Part shown: piece after piece, positions 53,539 to 63,536 of the stretch | How the letters are laid out: each line of letters opens with the position of its first letter | Numbering within the stretch: position 1 is the first letter of the stretch | Assembly (NCBI GenBank): GCA_023429135.1 | Contig: JAEYWD010000057.1 | Location: 62,001-126,000, forward strand | Length of the DNA stretch: 64,000 nt | Direction: 5' to 3' | Origin: Bacteroidota bacterium | GTDB lineage: Bacteria; Bacteroidota; Bacteroidia; Bacteroidales; JAAUTT01 | The notes under the pieces: model-generated | Told to the model about the DNA's origin: nothing | Databases searched by the model: none | The model's input: only the letters and a program-made list of their open reading frames with translations | Made by a program: the position numbers and the translations under genes

Positions 53539-54294
53539 CTAACCCTCAATTTCGTCGACCAGAATACGGCCGCAATATTCGCAAACAATAATTTTCTTGC
53601 GCGATTTGATATCGAGCTGGCGTTGTGGCGGAATTTTGTTAAAGCACCCACCGCAGGCATCGCGCTGAACAGTAACCACAGCCAAACCATTGCGGGCATT
53701 TACACGGATTCTTTTATACGCATTTAACAGGCGCGGCTCTATAATAACTTCGTATTCGTGAGCTTTACGATTAAGCGAATCTTCTTCTTTTTGAGTATCG
53801 GCAATAATTTCTTCGAGTTCCTTGGTTTTATTAGCCAAATCGTTCTTTCTTTCTTCGAGAAGCTTTTTAGCCTGATCGATCATATTTTTCTTCTCGTTCA
53901 TCTGAGCTGTAAACTCACGGATACGTTTTTCCGAAAGTTCGATCTCCAAGGTCTGGAACTCAATTTCCTTTGCAAGAGAATCGAATTCGCGGTTATTACG
54001 AACATTATTCTGTTGCTCGGTATATTTTTTAATTAACCCGTTGGAGTTACCTATTTCGTTTTTCTTGTTACCAACTGCAGTTTCCAGCGTTTTAATTTCT
54101 TCCTGATGGTTTTTGATGCGGGTTTCCAAACCAACTATTTCGTCTTCGAGATCCTGAACTTCCAAAGGCAATTCCCCACGTAAGATTTTAATCTTGTCAA
54201 TTCCCGAATGAACCTTTTGCAGGTAATATAATGCTTTAAGTTTATCCTCTATCGATATTTCGCTTTCAGTTGCTTTACTTTTTTCAGACACCAT
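53539..54294 (-). CDS. Coiled-coil protein with C-terminal C4 zinc ribbon
   Basis: A 251-residue protein: a long antiparallel coiled coil (about 20-185) followed by a zinc ribbon with CGGC and CEYC (about 212-240). This form is widespread and is thought to bind nucleic acid or act as a chaperone-like adaptor; no clear function is established. It starts 2 bp after the Nif3-like gene, a common pairing in Bacteroidota, and the two probably form one operon. Confidence 0.9.
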   Translation of the reverse strand: MVSEKSKATESEISIEDKLKALYYLQKVHSGIDKIKILRGELPLEVQDLEDEIVGLETRIKNHQEEIKTLETAVGNKKNEIGNSNGLIKKYTEQQNNVRNNREFDSLAKEIEFQTLEIELSEKRIREFTAQMNEKKNMIDQAKKLLEERKNDLANKTKELEEIIADTQKEEDSLNRKAHEYEVIIEPRLLNAYKRIRVNARNGLAVVTVQRDACGGCFNKIPPQRQLDIKSRKKIIVCEYCGRILVDEIEG

Positions 54295-54296
54295 AT

Positions 54297-55394
54297 TTAA
54301 AAATAGTTTATTGGATTGGTATTTACTTTCGTAAAATAGACCGCAAATTTAGAGAAATTTTTTAATAGTATCTCATAAAAAACTTCAAGAATAAATTGTT
54401 CGCTCTCGTAATGCCCGATATCGGCGATAATTATTTTATCTTCGGCCTCCGAAAACTGGTGATATTTAAAATCTGCGGTTATATAAATATCTGCTTTACT
54501 TCTAATTGCGTGTTTTAAGAAACTATATCCACTGCCCCCACAAAGAGCCACTTTTTTTATTTTTTTATTAAGCAGTCGGGTATGCCGAATTGCCTGACAA
54601 GCAAAAGTTTCCTTAACTTCTGCTAAAAAAGACTCTTCGTCCGTTTCTTTTAAGAGATAACCAACAATCCCTGCTCCGGTGAGTGGATTAGGATTTGTGA
54701 TGGGATAAAGGTCGTAGGCCACCTCCTCGTAAGGATGAGCCTTTAGCATTGCCTGTACTACAGCTCCCTCAAGATGCTTTGGTAAAACAGTTTCAAAACG
54801 TATTTCCTGCTCTTTATGAAGTCTATTAATTTCTCCAACAAATGGATCAGCTCCTTCCTGTGCCTTAAATGTACCTTCGCCTGATATATTGAAACTGCAC
54901 GAATTGTAATTCCCTATTGAACCAGCCCCGGCATCGAAAATTGCATTCTGAACTGCTTCAACGTGCGACAGGGGAATAAATGTGACCAGCTTCAGCAACT
55001 GACCCTGATAAGTAACCAATGGTGCAATATCGTTTAGCTTTAGCTTTTCGGCCATTTTAAAGCTTACACCCTTATGATTGTTGTCGATATTGGTATGAGC
55101 AGTTAAAACAGCTATCTCATTCTGAATACATTTTATAATAGCCCTTTCAACAGAAGTTTTGCCGGTAATAGATTTAATTCCTCCGAATATTAAGGGATGA
55201 TGACACACTATAATATTTGCACCAAGCATGATTGCTTCGTCAACAACAACTTCGGTAATGTCCAATGATAACAATACTCCGGAAATCTCATGGTCTGCTT
55301 TTCCAATCAGCAGTCCTGAATTGTCATAACTTTCCTGATATTGAACGGGAGCGAATTTCTCGAAAACTTCAACTACTTCTCTTACTTTGTGCAT
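54297..55394 (-). CDS. Nif3-like dinuclear metal centre protein
   Basis: A 365-residue protein of the Nif3/YqfO family. Metal-binding histidines in IVCHHPLIFGG and TAHTNIDNNHKGV, the inserted PII-like domain (about 125-230, with KAHPYEEVAYDLYP) and the C-terminal DIGHYESEQF are all seen. The longer form with the insert matches YqfO. Its role is uncertain; GTP cyclohydrolase-related activity has been discussed. A TAATTTTG box lies at 55407-55414, only 12 bp before the start codon, so a very short leader is possible. Confidence 0.92.
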   Translation of the reverse strand: MHKVREVVEVFEKFAPVQYQESYDNSGLLIGKADHEISGVLLSLDITEVVVDEAIMLGANIIVCHHPLIFGGIKSITGKTSVERAIIKCIQNEIAVLTAHTNIDNNHKGVSFKMAEKLKLNDIAPLVTYQGQLLKLVTFIPLSHVEAVQNAIFDAGAGSIGNYNSCSFNISGEGTFKAQEGADPFVGEINRLHKEQEIRFETVLPKHLEGAVVQAMLKAHPYEEVAYDLYPITNPNPLTGAGIVGYLLKETDEESFLAEVKETFACQAIRHTRLLNKKIKKVALCGGSGYSFLKHAIRSKADIYITADFKYHQFSEAEDKIIIADIGHYESEQFILEVFYEILLKNFSKFAVYFTKVNTNPINYF

Positions 55395-55439
55395 CGGTTT
55401 TTGTCACAAAATTAAGAAGAAATTCACGATGAGAAAAGA

Positions 55440-55781
55440 TTATCCTTCAAGGCTATCTTTTAACTCCAGCAGCAGTTTTTTAATTTCCTGAAGATTTTTA
55501 ACTACTTCAAAGTTATTTACGCTATCACTTTTATTTTCTTTAATTTTCATCTGAGCGCCCTTCAGCGTCATTCCTCTTTCTTTAACGTAATGAAAAATCA
55601 GATGAAAATTTTCAATGTCTTCTTTAGTAAAAAATCTGTTCCCTTTTTTATTCTTCTTGGGTTTAATAATATCAAACTCTTTTTCCCAAAAGCGAATTAG
55701 CGAAGGCTTAACATTAAACATTTCAGCTACTTCACCGATGGAATAATAAAGTTTTTCTACTTTTTTTTCTTTATAAGGCAT
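55440..55781 (-). CDS. MerR-family regulator (short)
   Basis: A 113-residue protein with a MerR winged helix at the N-terminus: YYSIGEVAEMFNVKPSLIRF and WEKEF, then NRFFTKEDIENFHLIFHYVKERGMTLKGA. The C-terminal helix would form the dimer coiled coil; no metal- or drug-binding domain is attached. It lies between the Nif3-like gene and the M23 peptidase gene, both in the same direction; the target is unknown. Confidence 0.9.
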   Translation of the reverse strand: MPYKEKKVEKLYYSIGEVAEMFNVKPSLIRFWEKEFDIIKPKKNKKGNRFFTKEDIENFHLIFHYVKERGMTLKGAQMKIKENKSDSVNNFEVVKNLQEIKKLLLELKDSLEG

Positions 55782-55828
55782 AAAGCTTAACGTTACTATT
55801 TTTTTTAATTACAAATAACAGGTTAAAT

Positions 55829-56803
55829 TTAATCAAAGGTTTGACCATTATTCGAAGATATTTCAATAATCTGGTCGAATTCCTCTGGACTAAGATCATT
55901 AAAGTAGAAGTTTACAGGATTAACAGCTTTCCCGTCTTTTCTTACTTCGTAGTGCAAATGTGGAGCTGTTGACAAACCTGTGCTACCAACATATCCTATA
56001 ATATCTCCTCTTTTCACATGTTGTCCAAATTTAACTTTAATGCGATCCATGTGGGCGTACAAAGTTATGTATCCAAACCCATGATCAATCATGGCCATGT
56101 TTCCATAACCCCGGTGTACGTTTGTTTCAATTTCGGAGATAACTCCATCGGCGGTTGCATATATTTCAGTTCCGGTTGGAGCAGTAAAGTCCATTCCTTC
56201 ATGAAATTTTCTGATTTTATAAATCGGGTGAATTCTCCAGCCATATCCCGAAGCTGTGCGCGACAGGTCCTTGTTCGAAATGGGCTGAATGGCAGGCAAT
56301 GCTGATAACATCTGCTCCCTGTCCAACGCCTTTGCAATTACTTCGTCGAACGATTTCGTCTGCACATACAATTGTTTGGAAATTTTATCAAGCCTTTGCG
56401 CTGTGTTTATTATCAGATCAGAATTGCTAATTTTTTCAATTTCCTCGTAGCGGTTAACACCACCAAAACCTGCCTGACGGACAGATTTAGGAATTGGATC
56501 GGACTCAAAAATTGTTCTATAGATATTGTCATCACGACGTTCTACATCGGCCAGAACTTCCTCAATCTGGTTAAGCCTTTTCTGCATTATCTCAAATTGC
56601 AAATTCTTGGCATCCAACTCTCTACGAAGCGACTTTTCTTTGGGAGAATCAAAAAAATGCTGGAATATCAAAAGATATATAATGAAAATAACTATACTTG
56701 CCGTGAAAAACGTAAATGCTTTCAGTAACCAGAACCGGAAACTTGTTCTAACTTTGTCGAAACTAAGAGACTCGGGGTTGAAGCGATACTTTACTCTTGG
56801 CAT
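55829..56803 (-). CDS. M23 family metallopeptidase with membrane anchor
   Basis: A 324-residue protein: short cytoplasmic tail, one membrane helix (about 30-50), coiled coil (about 58-95), then a LytM/M23 domain (about 185-300) with zinc ligands in HEGMDFTAPTGT and TAPHLHYEVR. Such proteins cleave peptidoglycan cross-bridges or, when inactive, activate amidases; here the metal motifs (HxxxD and HxH) are intact. A well-matched promoter lies just upstream. Confidence 0.93.
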   Translation of the reverse strand: MPRVKYRFNPESLSFDKVRTSFRFWLLKAFTFFTASIVIFIIYLLIFQHFFDSPKEKSLRRELDAKNLQFEIMQKRLNQIEEVLADVERRDDNIYRTIFESDPIPKSVRQAGFGGVNRYEEIEKISNSDLIINTAQRLDKISKQLYVQTKSFDEVIAKALDREQMLSALPAIQPISNKDLSRTASGYGWRIHPIYKIRKFHEGMDFTAPTGTEIYATADGVISEIETNVHRGYGNMAMIDHGFGYITLYAHMDRIKVKFGQHVKRGDIIGYVGSTGLSTAPHLHYEVRKDGKAVNPVNFYFNDLSPEEFDQIIEISSNNGQTFD

Positions 56804-56844
56804 GACTTGCAGTGTTATTGAAGTAATTGATTTTCATTGGTGAG

Positions 56845-56875
56845 CAAAACTAATGGAATTTCTTAATTTCGCAAA
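56845..56875 (-). promoter_or_regulatory. Promoter of the M23 peptidase gene
   Basis: Read leftward: TTTG (56872-56875), 19 bp, then TAGTTTTG (56845-56852), a full match to the Bacteroidota consensus. The predicted leader is about 40 nt. Confidence 0.7.
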
Positions 56876-56947
56876 ACATTTGACGAATCTTTTACTTCTG
56901 TGGGTGAATATTAAAAATTTAATTATTAAAATAATACAAACGTTAAC

Positions 56948-59566
56948 ATGAATTCTAAAGAAATACGTGATTCTTTTGTGGACTTCTTCTACGGGAAACA
57001 GCATAAAATTGTTTCATCGGCACCCATGGTTGTGAAGGACGATCCTACACTTATGTTTACAAATGCTGGTATGAACCAGTTCAAAGATATATTTTTAGGC
57101 AATAAACCAGCTACTTACACACGTATTGCAAACAGTCAGAAATGTCTTCGCGTTTCGGGAAAACAAAACGACCTGGAAGAGGTAGGACACGATACTTATC
57201 ATCATACCATGTTCGAAATGCTTGGAAACTGGTCGTTCGGCGATTATTTCAAAGAAGATGCCATTGCCTGGGCATGGGAGTACTTAACAGAAGTACTGAA
57301 AATTAACAAGGAAGATCTTTATGTAACTGTTTTTGAAGGAAGTAAAGACGACAAACTTGAAGCCGATAGCGAAGCTTTGGAAATATGGAAAAAACACATT
57401 CTTGCTGAAAGAATACTTTTTGGCTCTAAAAAGGACAACTTCTGGGAAATGGGCGACACCGGTCCTTGCGGCCCCTGCTCCGAAATTCATATTGATGCCC
57501 GTCCTGAAAATGAGAAAAAACTTAAACCCGGGAAGGAACTTGTAAATGCAAGTCACCCGATGGTAATCGAAATATGGAACCTTGTATTTATGCAGTTTAA
57601 CCGTAAAGCCAATGGAGAACTTGAATCACTCCCTGCCAAACATATTGATACAGGAATGGGTTTTGAACGTCTTTGCCGTGTTATTCAGAATAAGAATTCG
57701 AATTACGATATCGATCTATTCCAATCCATCATCCGCGATATTGAAGATATTTGCGGTAAAAAATATGGTCAACAGGAAGAATGGGATATCGCAATCCGGG
57801 TATTAGCTGACCACATCAGGGCTATATCTTTTGCCATTGCCGACGGTCAGATTCCTTCAAACAACAAGGCCGGATATGTAATTCGTCGGTTACTTCGCAG
57901 AGCGGTTCGTTACGGATATACTTTTCTAGGACTTACAGATCCGTTTCTTTTCAAAATAGTTACTTCGCTTGGTAAGGCTATGGGCGAAGCTTACCCTGAG
58001 CTTATATCGCAACAGCAGTTAATTCAGAAAGTTATAAGGGAAGAAGAAATTTCGTTCTTGCGCACGCTAGAATCAGGAATGCGCCTGATAGATCAAAACA
58101 TAAGCAAATGTAAAGCTTCGGGAATAACCGAACTCAGCGGTAAAGATGCATTTCTGCTTTACGACACTTATGGATTCCCGCTCGATTTAACTGAGCTTAT
58201 TCTTCGCGAAAACAATATGACACTGGATAAAGCAGGTTTTGATGCTGAAATGGAAAATCAGAAAAACAGATCGAGAAGTGCTGCCAATGTTGAAGCCGGC
58301 GACTGGGTTCAGGTGAATGAAGGTCCTGAAAGCAAATTTCTGGGCTATGACACAACCACAAGCGAAGGAATTAAGATAATGCGTTTCCGCAAGGTTTCAA
58401 CCAAAGGAAAAGATCAGTTCCACCTTGTTTTTAACCAGACTCCTTTTTATGCCGAAAGCGGCGGTCAGGTTGGCGATACCGGATATATAGCCACAATTAA
58501 CGAACGCATTGCTATTGCAGATACGAGGAAAGAAAACAATTTACATATTCATATATCGGATCAGTTGCCCGAAAACCTGAACAGCAGCTTTACAGCAGTT
58601 GTAGATACCAAAAAACGTTTCAGCACCCAATATAATCACTCGGCAACACACCTGTTGCACAAAGCTCTGAGAGAAGTGCTTGGCACACACGTGGAACAGA
58701 AAGGCTCTCTTGTTCATCCCGATTACCTGCGTTTCGACTTCAGTCATTTTCAAAAAATGAGTCAGGAAGAAATTACTCGGATTGAACAACTTGTAAATGA
58801 GCAAATAAGAAATAATTTTGATCTGGAAGAACGACGCGATTGTCCGTTCGATGAAGCCAAAAAGCTTGGTGCGATGGCTTTATTCGGAGAGAAATACGGA
58901 GATACTGTTCGGGTAATTAAATTTGGCGATTCGATAGAACTTTGCGGTGGAACCCACACGAAAGCTACCGGCAATATCGGCTTCTTCAAAATTGTAAGCG
59001 AAGGAGCAATAGCCGCTGGTATTCGACGCATTGAGGCTATTACAGGAGAAAAAGCACTTGAATTTGTTCAGGAGCAAACTACGTTGTTAAAACAACTGAA
59101 CGAAACTCTTAAGAATCCGAAGAATTTAATGACGGGCGTTGAAAACCTCCTGAAAGAGAACACTCAACTTCAGAAACAGATAGAGTCGTTACTTGCCGAA
59201 AAGAATGCCGAAATTGCCAAATCGTTGATAACAAAAGCCGAACAAAAAGGGAAAACAACTTTTATAGCAGCTAAGGTAGAAATAGGTAATGCTCAGATGC
59301 TTAAAGATCTTTCGTTTATTGTAAAAGCCGAATTCAACAACCTGTTTATGGTTTTGGGTGCCCGGATCGATGGCAAAGCGCACCTTGCAGTTACCATTTC
59401 GGAAGAATTGGTAAAAGAGGCAGGTTTGAATGCTGGAAACATAATCAGAGAAATAGCTAAAGAAATAGAAGGCAGTGGAGGAGGTCAGCCATTTTTCGCA
59501 ACAGCGGGCGGAAAAAACCCCGACGGTTTGGAAAAAGCTCTTGAGAAAGCAAAAATCTTTGTTTAA
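56948..59566 (+). CDS. alaS: Alanyl-tRNA synthetase
   Basis: An 872-residue enzyme of normal length. The class II catalytic core (about 1-240: FTNAGMNQFKDIFLG, KCLRVSGKQNDLEEVG, HHTMFEMLGNWSFGDYFK), tRNA-recognition domain, editing domain (HSATHLLHKALR and CGGTHTKATGNIG) and C-Ala domain (GGGQPFFATAGGK) are all present. It charges tRNA-Ala and removes mischarged Ser/Gly. It is divergent from the M23 gene. Confidence 0.98.
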   Translation: MNSKEIRDSFVDFFYGKQHKIVSSAPMVVKDDPTLMFTNAGMNQFKDIFLGNKPATYTRIANSQKCLRVSGKQNDLEEVGHDTYHHTMFEMLGNWSFGDYFKEDAIAWAWEYLTEVLKINKEDLYVTVFEGSKDDKLEADSEALEIWKKHILAERILFGSKKDNFWEMGDTGPCGPCSEIHIDARPENEKKLKPGKELVNASHPMVIEIWNLVFMQFNRKANGELESLPAKHIDTGMGFERLCRVIQNKNSNYDIDLFQSIIRDIEDICGKKYGQQEEWDIAIRVLADHIRAISFAIADGQIPSNNKAGYVIRRLLRRAVRYGYTFLGLTDPFLFKIVTSLGKAMGEAYPELISQQQLIQKVIREEEISFLRTLESGMRLIDQNISKCKASGITELSGKDAFLLYDTYGFPLDLTELILRENNMTLDKAGFDAEMENQKNRSRSAANVEAGDWVQVNEGPESKFLGYDTTTSEGIKIMRFRKVSTKGKDQFHLVFNQTPFYAESGGQVGDTGYIATINERIAIADTRKENNLHIHISDQLPENLNSSFTAVVDTKKRFSTQYNHSATHLLHKALREVLGTHVEQKGSLVHPDYLRFDFSHFQKMSQEEITRIEQLVNEQIRNNFDLEERRDCPFDEAKKLGAMALFGEKYGDTVRVIKFGDSIELCGGTHTKATGNIGFFKIVSEGAIAAGIRRIEAITGEKALEFVQEQTTLLKQLNETLKNPKNLMTGVENLLKENTQLQKQIESLLAEKNAEIAKSLITKAEQKGKTTFIAAKVEIGNAQMLKDLSFIVKAEFNNLFMVLGARIDGKAHLAVTISEELVKEAGLNAGNIIREIAKEIEGSGGGQPFFATAGGKNPDGLEKALEKAKIFV

Positions 59567-59619
59567 AAGAAACAAAAACCGCAAAACTTCCTTTATACTA
59601 TACATTTACTACTATCAGC

Positions 59620-61413
59620 ATGGTGCAAAGAACTTTTGACATTCTTGAGCATATTAGCCGCAGCTATGGAGCAAACCATAATGTACTTGCTGCTAAAAAT
59701 GAAGGGATATGGGTACATACCAATATTTCACAATACATTGAAAACTCGAAAGCGATAAGTTGTGGACTGCTCGAAATGGGACTTACAAAAGGAGATAAAA
59801 TTGCTGTTATCTCCAACAACCGTCCCGAATGGAACTTTCTGGATATGGGCATGTCGGCAATCGGAGTGGTACATGTTCCCATATACACGACCATCAGCTC
59901 GGACGACTTTACATATATTTTGCATCATGCCGAGCCAAAGCTGGTTTTTGTTTCGGATAAAGTAATATATGAGAAAATTAAGAACATAACCGATAAGCTC
60001 GATGTAGTAAAAGGAGTTTACAGTTTCAACCGAATCAAAGGTGTAAAACACTGGCAGGAAATTGTTGAACTTGGTAAGGAAACTGCCGACAAACATCATG
60101 ACACTTTAATGTCAATTAAGGTTTGTGTAATGCCTCAGGATCTTTCAACACTAATTTACACCTCTGGTACCACAGGAACCCCCAAAGGTGTGATGTTGTC
60201 GCACAGCAACCTGGTTTCAAACTTTCTGCAACAAGTTAACAATCACTCTTTGAGTCAAGGATGCCGCACCCTTAGTTTTCTGCCATTAAGCCATATCTAC
60301 GAACGTTCCATGAATTACCACTTTCAATTTAAAGGGCTCTGTATTTATTATGCGGAGAACATGGGAACAATTATGGATAATATCAAGGAAGTAAAGCCTC
60401 ACATTTTCACATCGGTACCCCGGCTGCTCGAAAGAGTTTATGGCGGAATTATCGGAAAAGGAAAAGATCTGCCCTTCATAAAAAAGAATATATTTTTCTG
60501 GGCAGTAAACTTAGGGAACAACTTCAAAAGAAATAATGAAAACGGATGGTTTTACAACCTTCAGTTAAAACTTGCCAATAAACTGGTTTTTAAGAAATGG
60601 AGAGCTGCATTGGGAGGAAGCCTGAAAATTGTGGTCTCAGGAGGCGCGGCTTTACAACCCCGTATCAGCAGAATATTCGGAGCGGCGGGAATCGATATCC
60701 TGGAAGGATACGGACTTACAGAAACTTCGCCCGTAATTGCAGTTAGCAACCATGTTACCAACGAAATATTGTATGGTACAGTAGGGTCGGTTTTGCCAGG
60801 AGTACAACTCAAATTTGCCGAAGATGGTGAAATTTTGTGCAAAGGTCCCAATGTAATGATGGGTTATTACAAAGAACCCGATTTAACCCGTGAAGTAATC
60901 GACTCCGAAGGATGGTTTCACACGGGAGATATTGGTGTTCTGGTTGAAAACAAATACCTGAAAATTACCGACCGCAAAAAAGAAATGTTCAAACTATCGA
61001 GTGGAAAGTATGTTGCTCCTCAGGTTATTGAAAACAAATTAAAAGAGTCGTTCTTTATTGAACAGGTGATGGTAGTTGGCGAAAACGAGAAATTCGCCAG
61101 CGCAGTTATCTCTCCCAACTTTACATTTTTACATAACTGGTGTTCCATTCACCGGATACAATTTCAGGATAATAAAGACCTGATTCAGATACCCGAAGTT
61201 ATTGAGCGTTTTCAAAAAGAAGTAACATTTATAAATAAATCGCTGGGGTTGACTGAGCAAATTAAACGCTTTAGGCTTGTAAGCGAAGAGTGGACCCAGC
61301 AAACCGGCGAGTTATCTCCTACCCTCAAACTTAAACGAAAATACATCGCCGATAAATACCGGGATGTAATTGAAGATATTTTTAAGAAGAATGGCGACGA
61401 CAGCGCCGAATAA
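59620..61413 (+). CDS. Long-chain fatty acid--CoA ligase (AMP-forming)
   Basis: A 597-residue adenylate-forming enzyme that activates fatty acids. The P-loop-like motif LIYTSGTTGTPKGVMLSHSN, the A5 motif GYGLTETSPVIA and the A8 region GWFHTGDIG...KITDRKKEMFKLSSGK are complete. The type matches the FAA1/FadD15-like ligases of bacteria. It follows alaS after 53 bp; a strong terminator hairpin follows. Confidence 0.93.
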   Translation: MVQRTFDILEHISRSYGANHNVLAAKNEGIWVHTNISQYIENSKAISCGLLEMGLTKGDKIAVISNNRPEWNFLDMGMSAIGVVHVPIYTTISSDDFTYILHHAEPKLVFVSDKVIYEKIKNITDKLDVVKGVYSFNRIKGVKHWQEIVELGKETADKHHDTLMSIKVCVMPQDLSTLIYTSGTTGTPKGVMLSHSNLVSNFLQQVNNHSLSQGCRTLSFLPLSHIYERSMNYHFQFKGLCIYYAENMGTIMDNIKEVKPHIFTSVPRLLERVYGGIIGKGKDLPFIKKNIFFWAVNLGNNFKRNNENGWFYNLQLKLANKLVFKKWRAALGGSLKIVVSGGAALQPRISRIFGAAGIDILEGYGLTETSPVIAVSNHVTNEILYGTVGSVLPGVQLKFAEDGEILCKGPNVMMGYYKEPDLTREVIDSEGWFHTGDIGVLVENKYLKITDRKKEMFKLSSGKYVAPQVIENKLKESFFIEQVMVVGENEKFASAVISPNFTFLHNWCSIHRIQFQDNKDLIQIPEVIERFQKEVTFINKSLGLTEQIKRFRLVSEEWTQQTGELSPTLKLKRKYIADKYRDVIEDIFKKNGDDSAE

Positions 61414-61419
61414 AAGTAA

Positions 61420-61450
61420 AACGTCCCGGCAATAATTTCACCGGGACGTT
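61420..61450. terminator. Bidirectional terminator between convergent genes
   Basis: AACGTCCCGG (61420-61429) and CCGGGACGTT (61441-61450) form a perfect 10-bp GC-rich stem with an 11-nt loop. Sequences on both sides are A/T-rich, so it may end transcripts from both directions. Confidence 0.85.
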
Positions 61451-61475
61451 GATTTTATATTGTAGAACTACCTCC

Positions 61476-62414
61476 TTATTTAAGTTCCACTACAGCGTAT
61501 TTGGAGATTTTCCAGAATTCCTTGGGGTTTTCAATTTCCAGATAAGCTATTTCGCCGTTTTCTTCTACCAGACTGTATGAATTTTGTGGATGCTCGGTTA
61601 TTAATTCAACCTTTTTAGCATGGATTGGGATGGTTTTCACCTCGTTGATGTTGATCTGGGTAAAATATTTGTTATCCAGATTTTCCTGAAGCGATTTTTT
61701 CTTGATTAATCCACCTTCTTTTACAACAAGACCTTTTTCCTTTAGATCTTTATAGGTGCCATAGACGAAGAAAGCCTTATTGATTTCGTTTTCCTGATCC
61801 TGGATCATTTGCTGCGATTTCACCTGAACAACCTGCATACTGTCGAGATTTTTATTCATCTCAGCCATTCTGAAATCTTTTTCTTCAAGAAACTTCTTAA
61901 GGTCGTTAATATCAGCATCGCGCGCTTCAAGCATAATCGACAACGATTGTATCTTTTCTTCCAAACCAGCTATTTGCAATCCTGAATCTTTGAGCTTCTT
62001 ACTTAAAGAGGCAATACGGGTCTTACTTTCGTCAAGAAGAGAATTCATCATCTGTATGTCCTTCAAAATAGCTTTTCTCTTATCTTTTCGAAACTCCGGA
62101 TCGTTCGATTGGATTGAAATAATGTTTCTTTTTTGCTTGATTACATTTAAATCGTTTTCGATCTGGTCGAAAGTAGCCATTAAATCGGTTGTAAGCGAAT
62201 CGCGCTCAGCAAGATTGGTATTTAACCGTTGATTTTCTGAAGTTAAATTGGTATTCACTTCTTTCTGCCGTTTGTAATTTTTATTTACCGAAATTATTTC
62301 GATAACTGCAACAATTACAAGAATACCGAGGATGATAGACAAGATCATTCCAGTTCTTCCTGATTTTCTGGTTGGTCTATCGTTCGACGGGCTATAAGTA
62401 TTATTCTGATCCAT
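61476..62414 (-). CDS. Membrane-anchored coiled-coil protein of unknown function
   Basis: A 312-residue protein with a short polar N-terminus, one membrane helix (about 22-44, MILSIILGILVIVAVIEII) and a long coiled coil (about 45-215) with repeated heptads and many Leu, Ile, Asn and Lys. The last about 90 residues are beta-rich (KTIPIHAKKVELITEHPQNS and on to KYAVVELK). No family is recognised; similar proteins are conserved in Bacteroidota. The layout suggests a periplasmic or cytoplasmic rod attached to the membrane. Confidence 0.8.
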   Translation of the reverse strand: MDQNNTYSPSNDRPTRKSGRTGMILSIILGILVIVAVIEIISVNKNYKRQKEVNTNLTSENQRLNTNLAERDSLTTDLMATFDQIENDLNVIKQKRNIISIQSNDPEFRKDKRKAILKDIQMMNSLLDESKTRIASLSKKLKDSGLQIAGLEEKIQSLSIMLEARDADINDLKKFLEEKDFRMAEMNKNLDSMQVVQVKSQQMIQDQENEINKAFFVYGTYKDLKEKGLVVKEGGLIKKKSLQENLDNKYFTQININEVKTIPIHAKKVELITEHPQNSYSLVEENGEIAYLEIENPKEFWKISKYAVVELK

Positions 62415-62531
62415 AACAATATTTTTTTAGGTTATGAACATTATAAGCCAATACTCGTGCCAAAAAGCCAATAAGTTAATTATCAGAATATTAATTTAAC
62501 AGAGCCAATTTCCTAAAAATCATTTTGAAAT

Positions 62532-63377
62532 TTAATTCTCATTTTGAGAAACCAGTTGAATGCCATCTTCTTCAAGTTTAATAAGGCGTGCTTTATAGAG
62601 AGCCCCCACAGCCATCTTAAAAGCCTTCTTACTGATTCCTAATTTCATATGTATATATTCGGGATTTGTTTTATCAGTTAATCTCAAAAAACCGCCATTC
62701 TCTTCCAGTTTTTTCAGGAGTAACGCACTCACTCCTTCAATTCTTTGGTATCCTGGCTTTTGAATGGAAAGATCGATTTTATCATCCTCACGGACTTTTT
62801 TTATGTATCCTTTGATGCGCAGTCCTTTTGCCAATGGGTGAAAAACCTCGTTGCTGTAAATCATTCCCCAGTGCATGTGGTTAATCACGGCATTGTACCC
62901 AATATCAGTCTGATGTGCAATAATCAGATCCACCTCTTCTCCTTCTATATAAGGAGGAGGAACGTTATCCAGAAACTTATCCAACTTGGCCGAGGCAACA
63001 ATTCTTTTCGAATCGCTATCGAGGTAAACAAACACCAGGTAATATTTGCCTACTTCCATTGTTTTTTGCTGTTCGCGAAAAGGAACCAGTAAATCTTTCA
63101 TAAGCCCCCAATCCAGAAATGCCCCGATTGTGTTCACCGAAACCACTTTCAGGTAAGCAACCTCGTCTACCTGAGCAAATGGTTTAATTGTGGTTGCAAT
63201 TATCCTATCTTCCGAATCCAGATAAATAAAAACATCAATAAAACTCTCCACCTCCGCATTTTCGGGAACATATCGCAACGGTAAAAGAATTTCGCCATGC
63301 TCTTCTCCATCAAGGTACAATCCAAAATCGACCCTTTTAACTACCTTCAGTTTATTGTATTTACCTATAGCAACCAT
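62532..63377 (-). CDS. CvfB-like RNA-binding protein (S1 domains and winged helix)
   Basis: A 281-residue protein of the CvfB/YitL family: three S1-like OB folds (about 1-65, 70-135 and 145-215, with GAFLDWGLMKDLLVPFREQ in the second) and a C-terminal winged helix (about 220-280). In Staphylococcus CvfB binds RNA and affects virulence gene expression; elsewhere its role is general RNA binding. A TACCTTTG box (complement of 63398-63405) lies 20 bp before the start codon without a good upstream box. Confidence 0.9.
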   Translation of the reverse strand: MVAIGKYNKLKVVKRVDFGLYLDGEEHGEILLPLRYVPENAEVESFIDVFIYLDSEDRIIATTIKPFAQVDEVAYLKVVSVNTIGAFLDWGLMKDLLVPFREQQKTMEVGKYYLVFVYLDSDSKRIVASAKLDKFLDNVPPPYIEGEEVDLIIAHQTDIGYNAVINHMHWGMIYSNEVFHPLAKGLRIKGYIKKVREDDKIDLSIQKPGYQRIEGVSALLLKKLEENGGFLRLTDKTNPEYIHMKLGISKKAFKMAVGALYKARLIKLEEDGIQLVSQNEN

Positions 63378-63536
63378 TCGGAAATATTTATTTTGGACAA
63401 AGGTACCATTTAATAAGATAGATTTTTAAACCAAAGAAGTATTGCTACAAAAATGCTGACAATATAATTATTTTAACAACAAAGCTTTTGTTTGTACGTT
63501 TCCTTTAATGCTTACTCTATTTCAAAATAACATCTT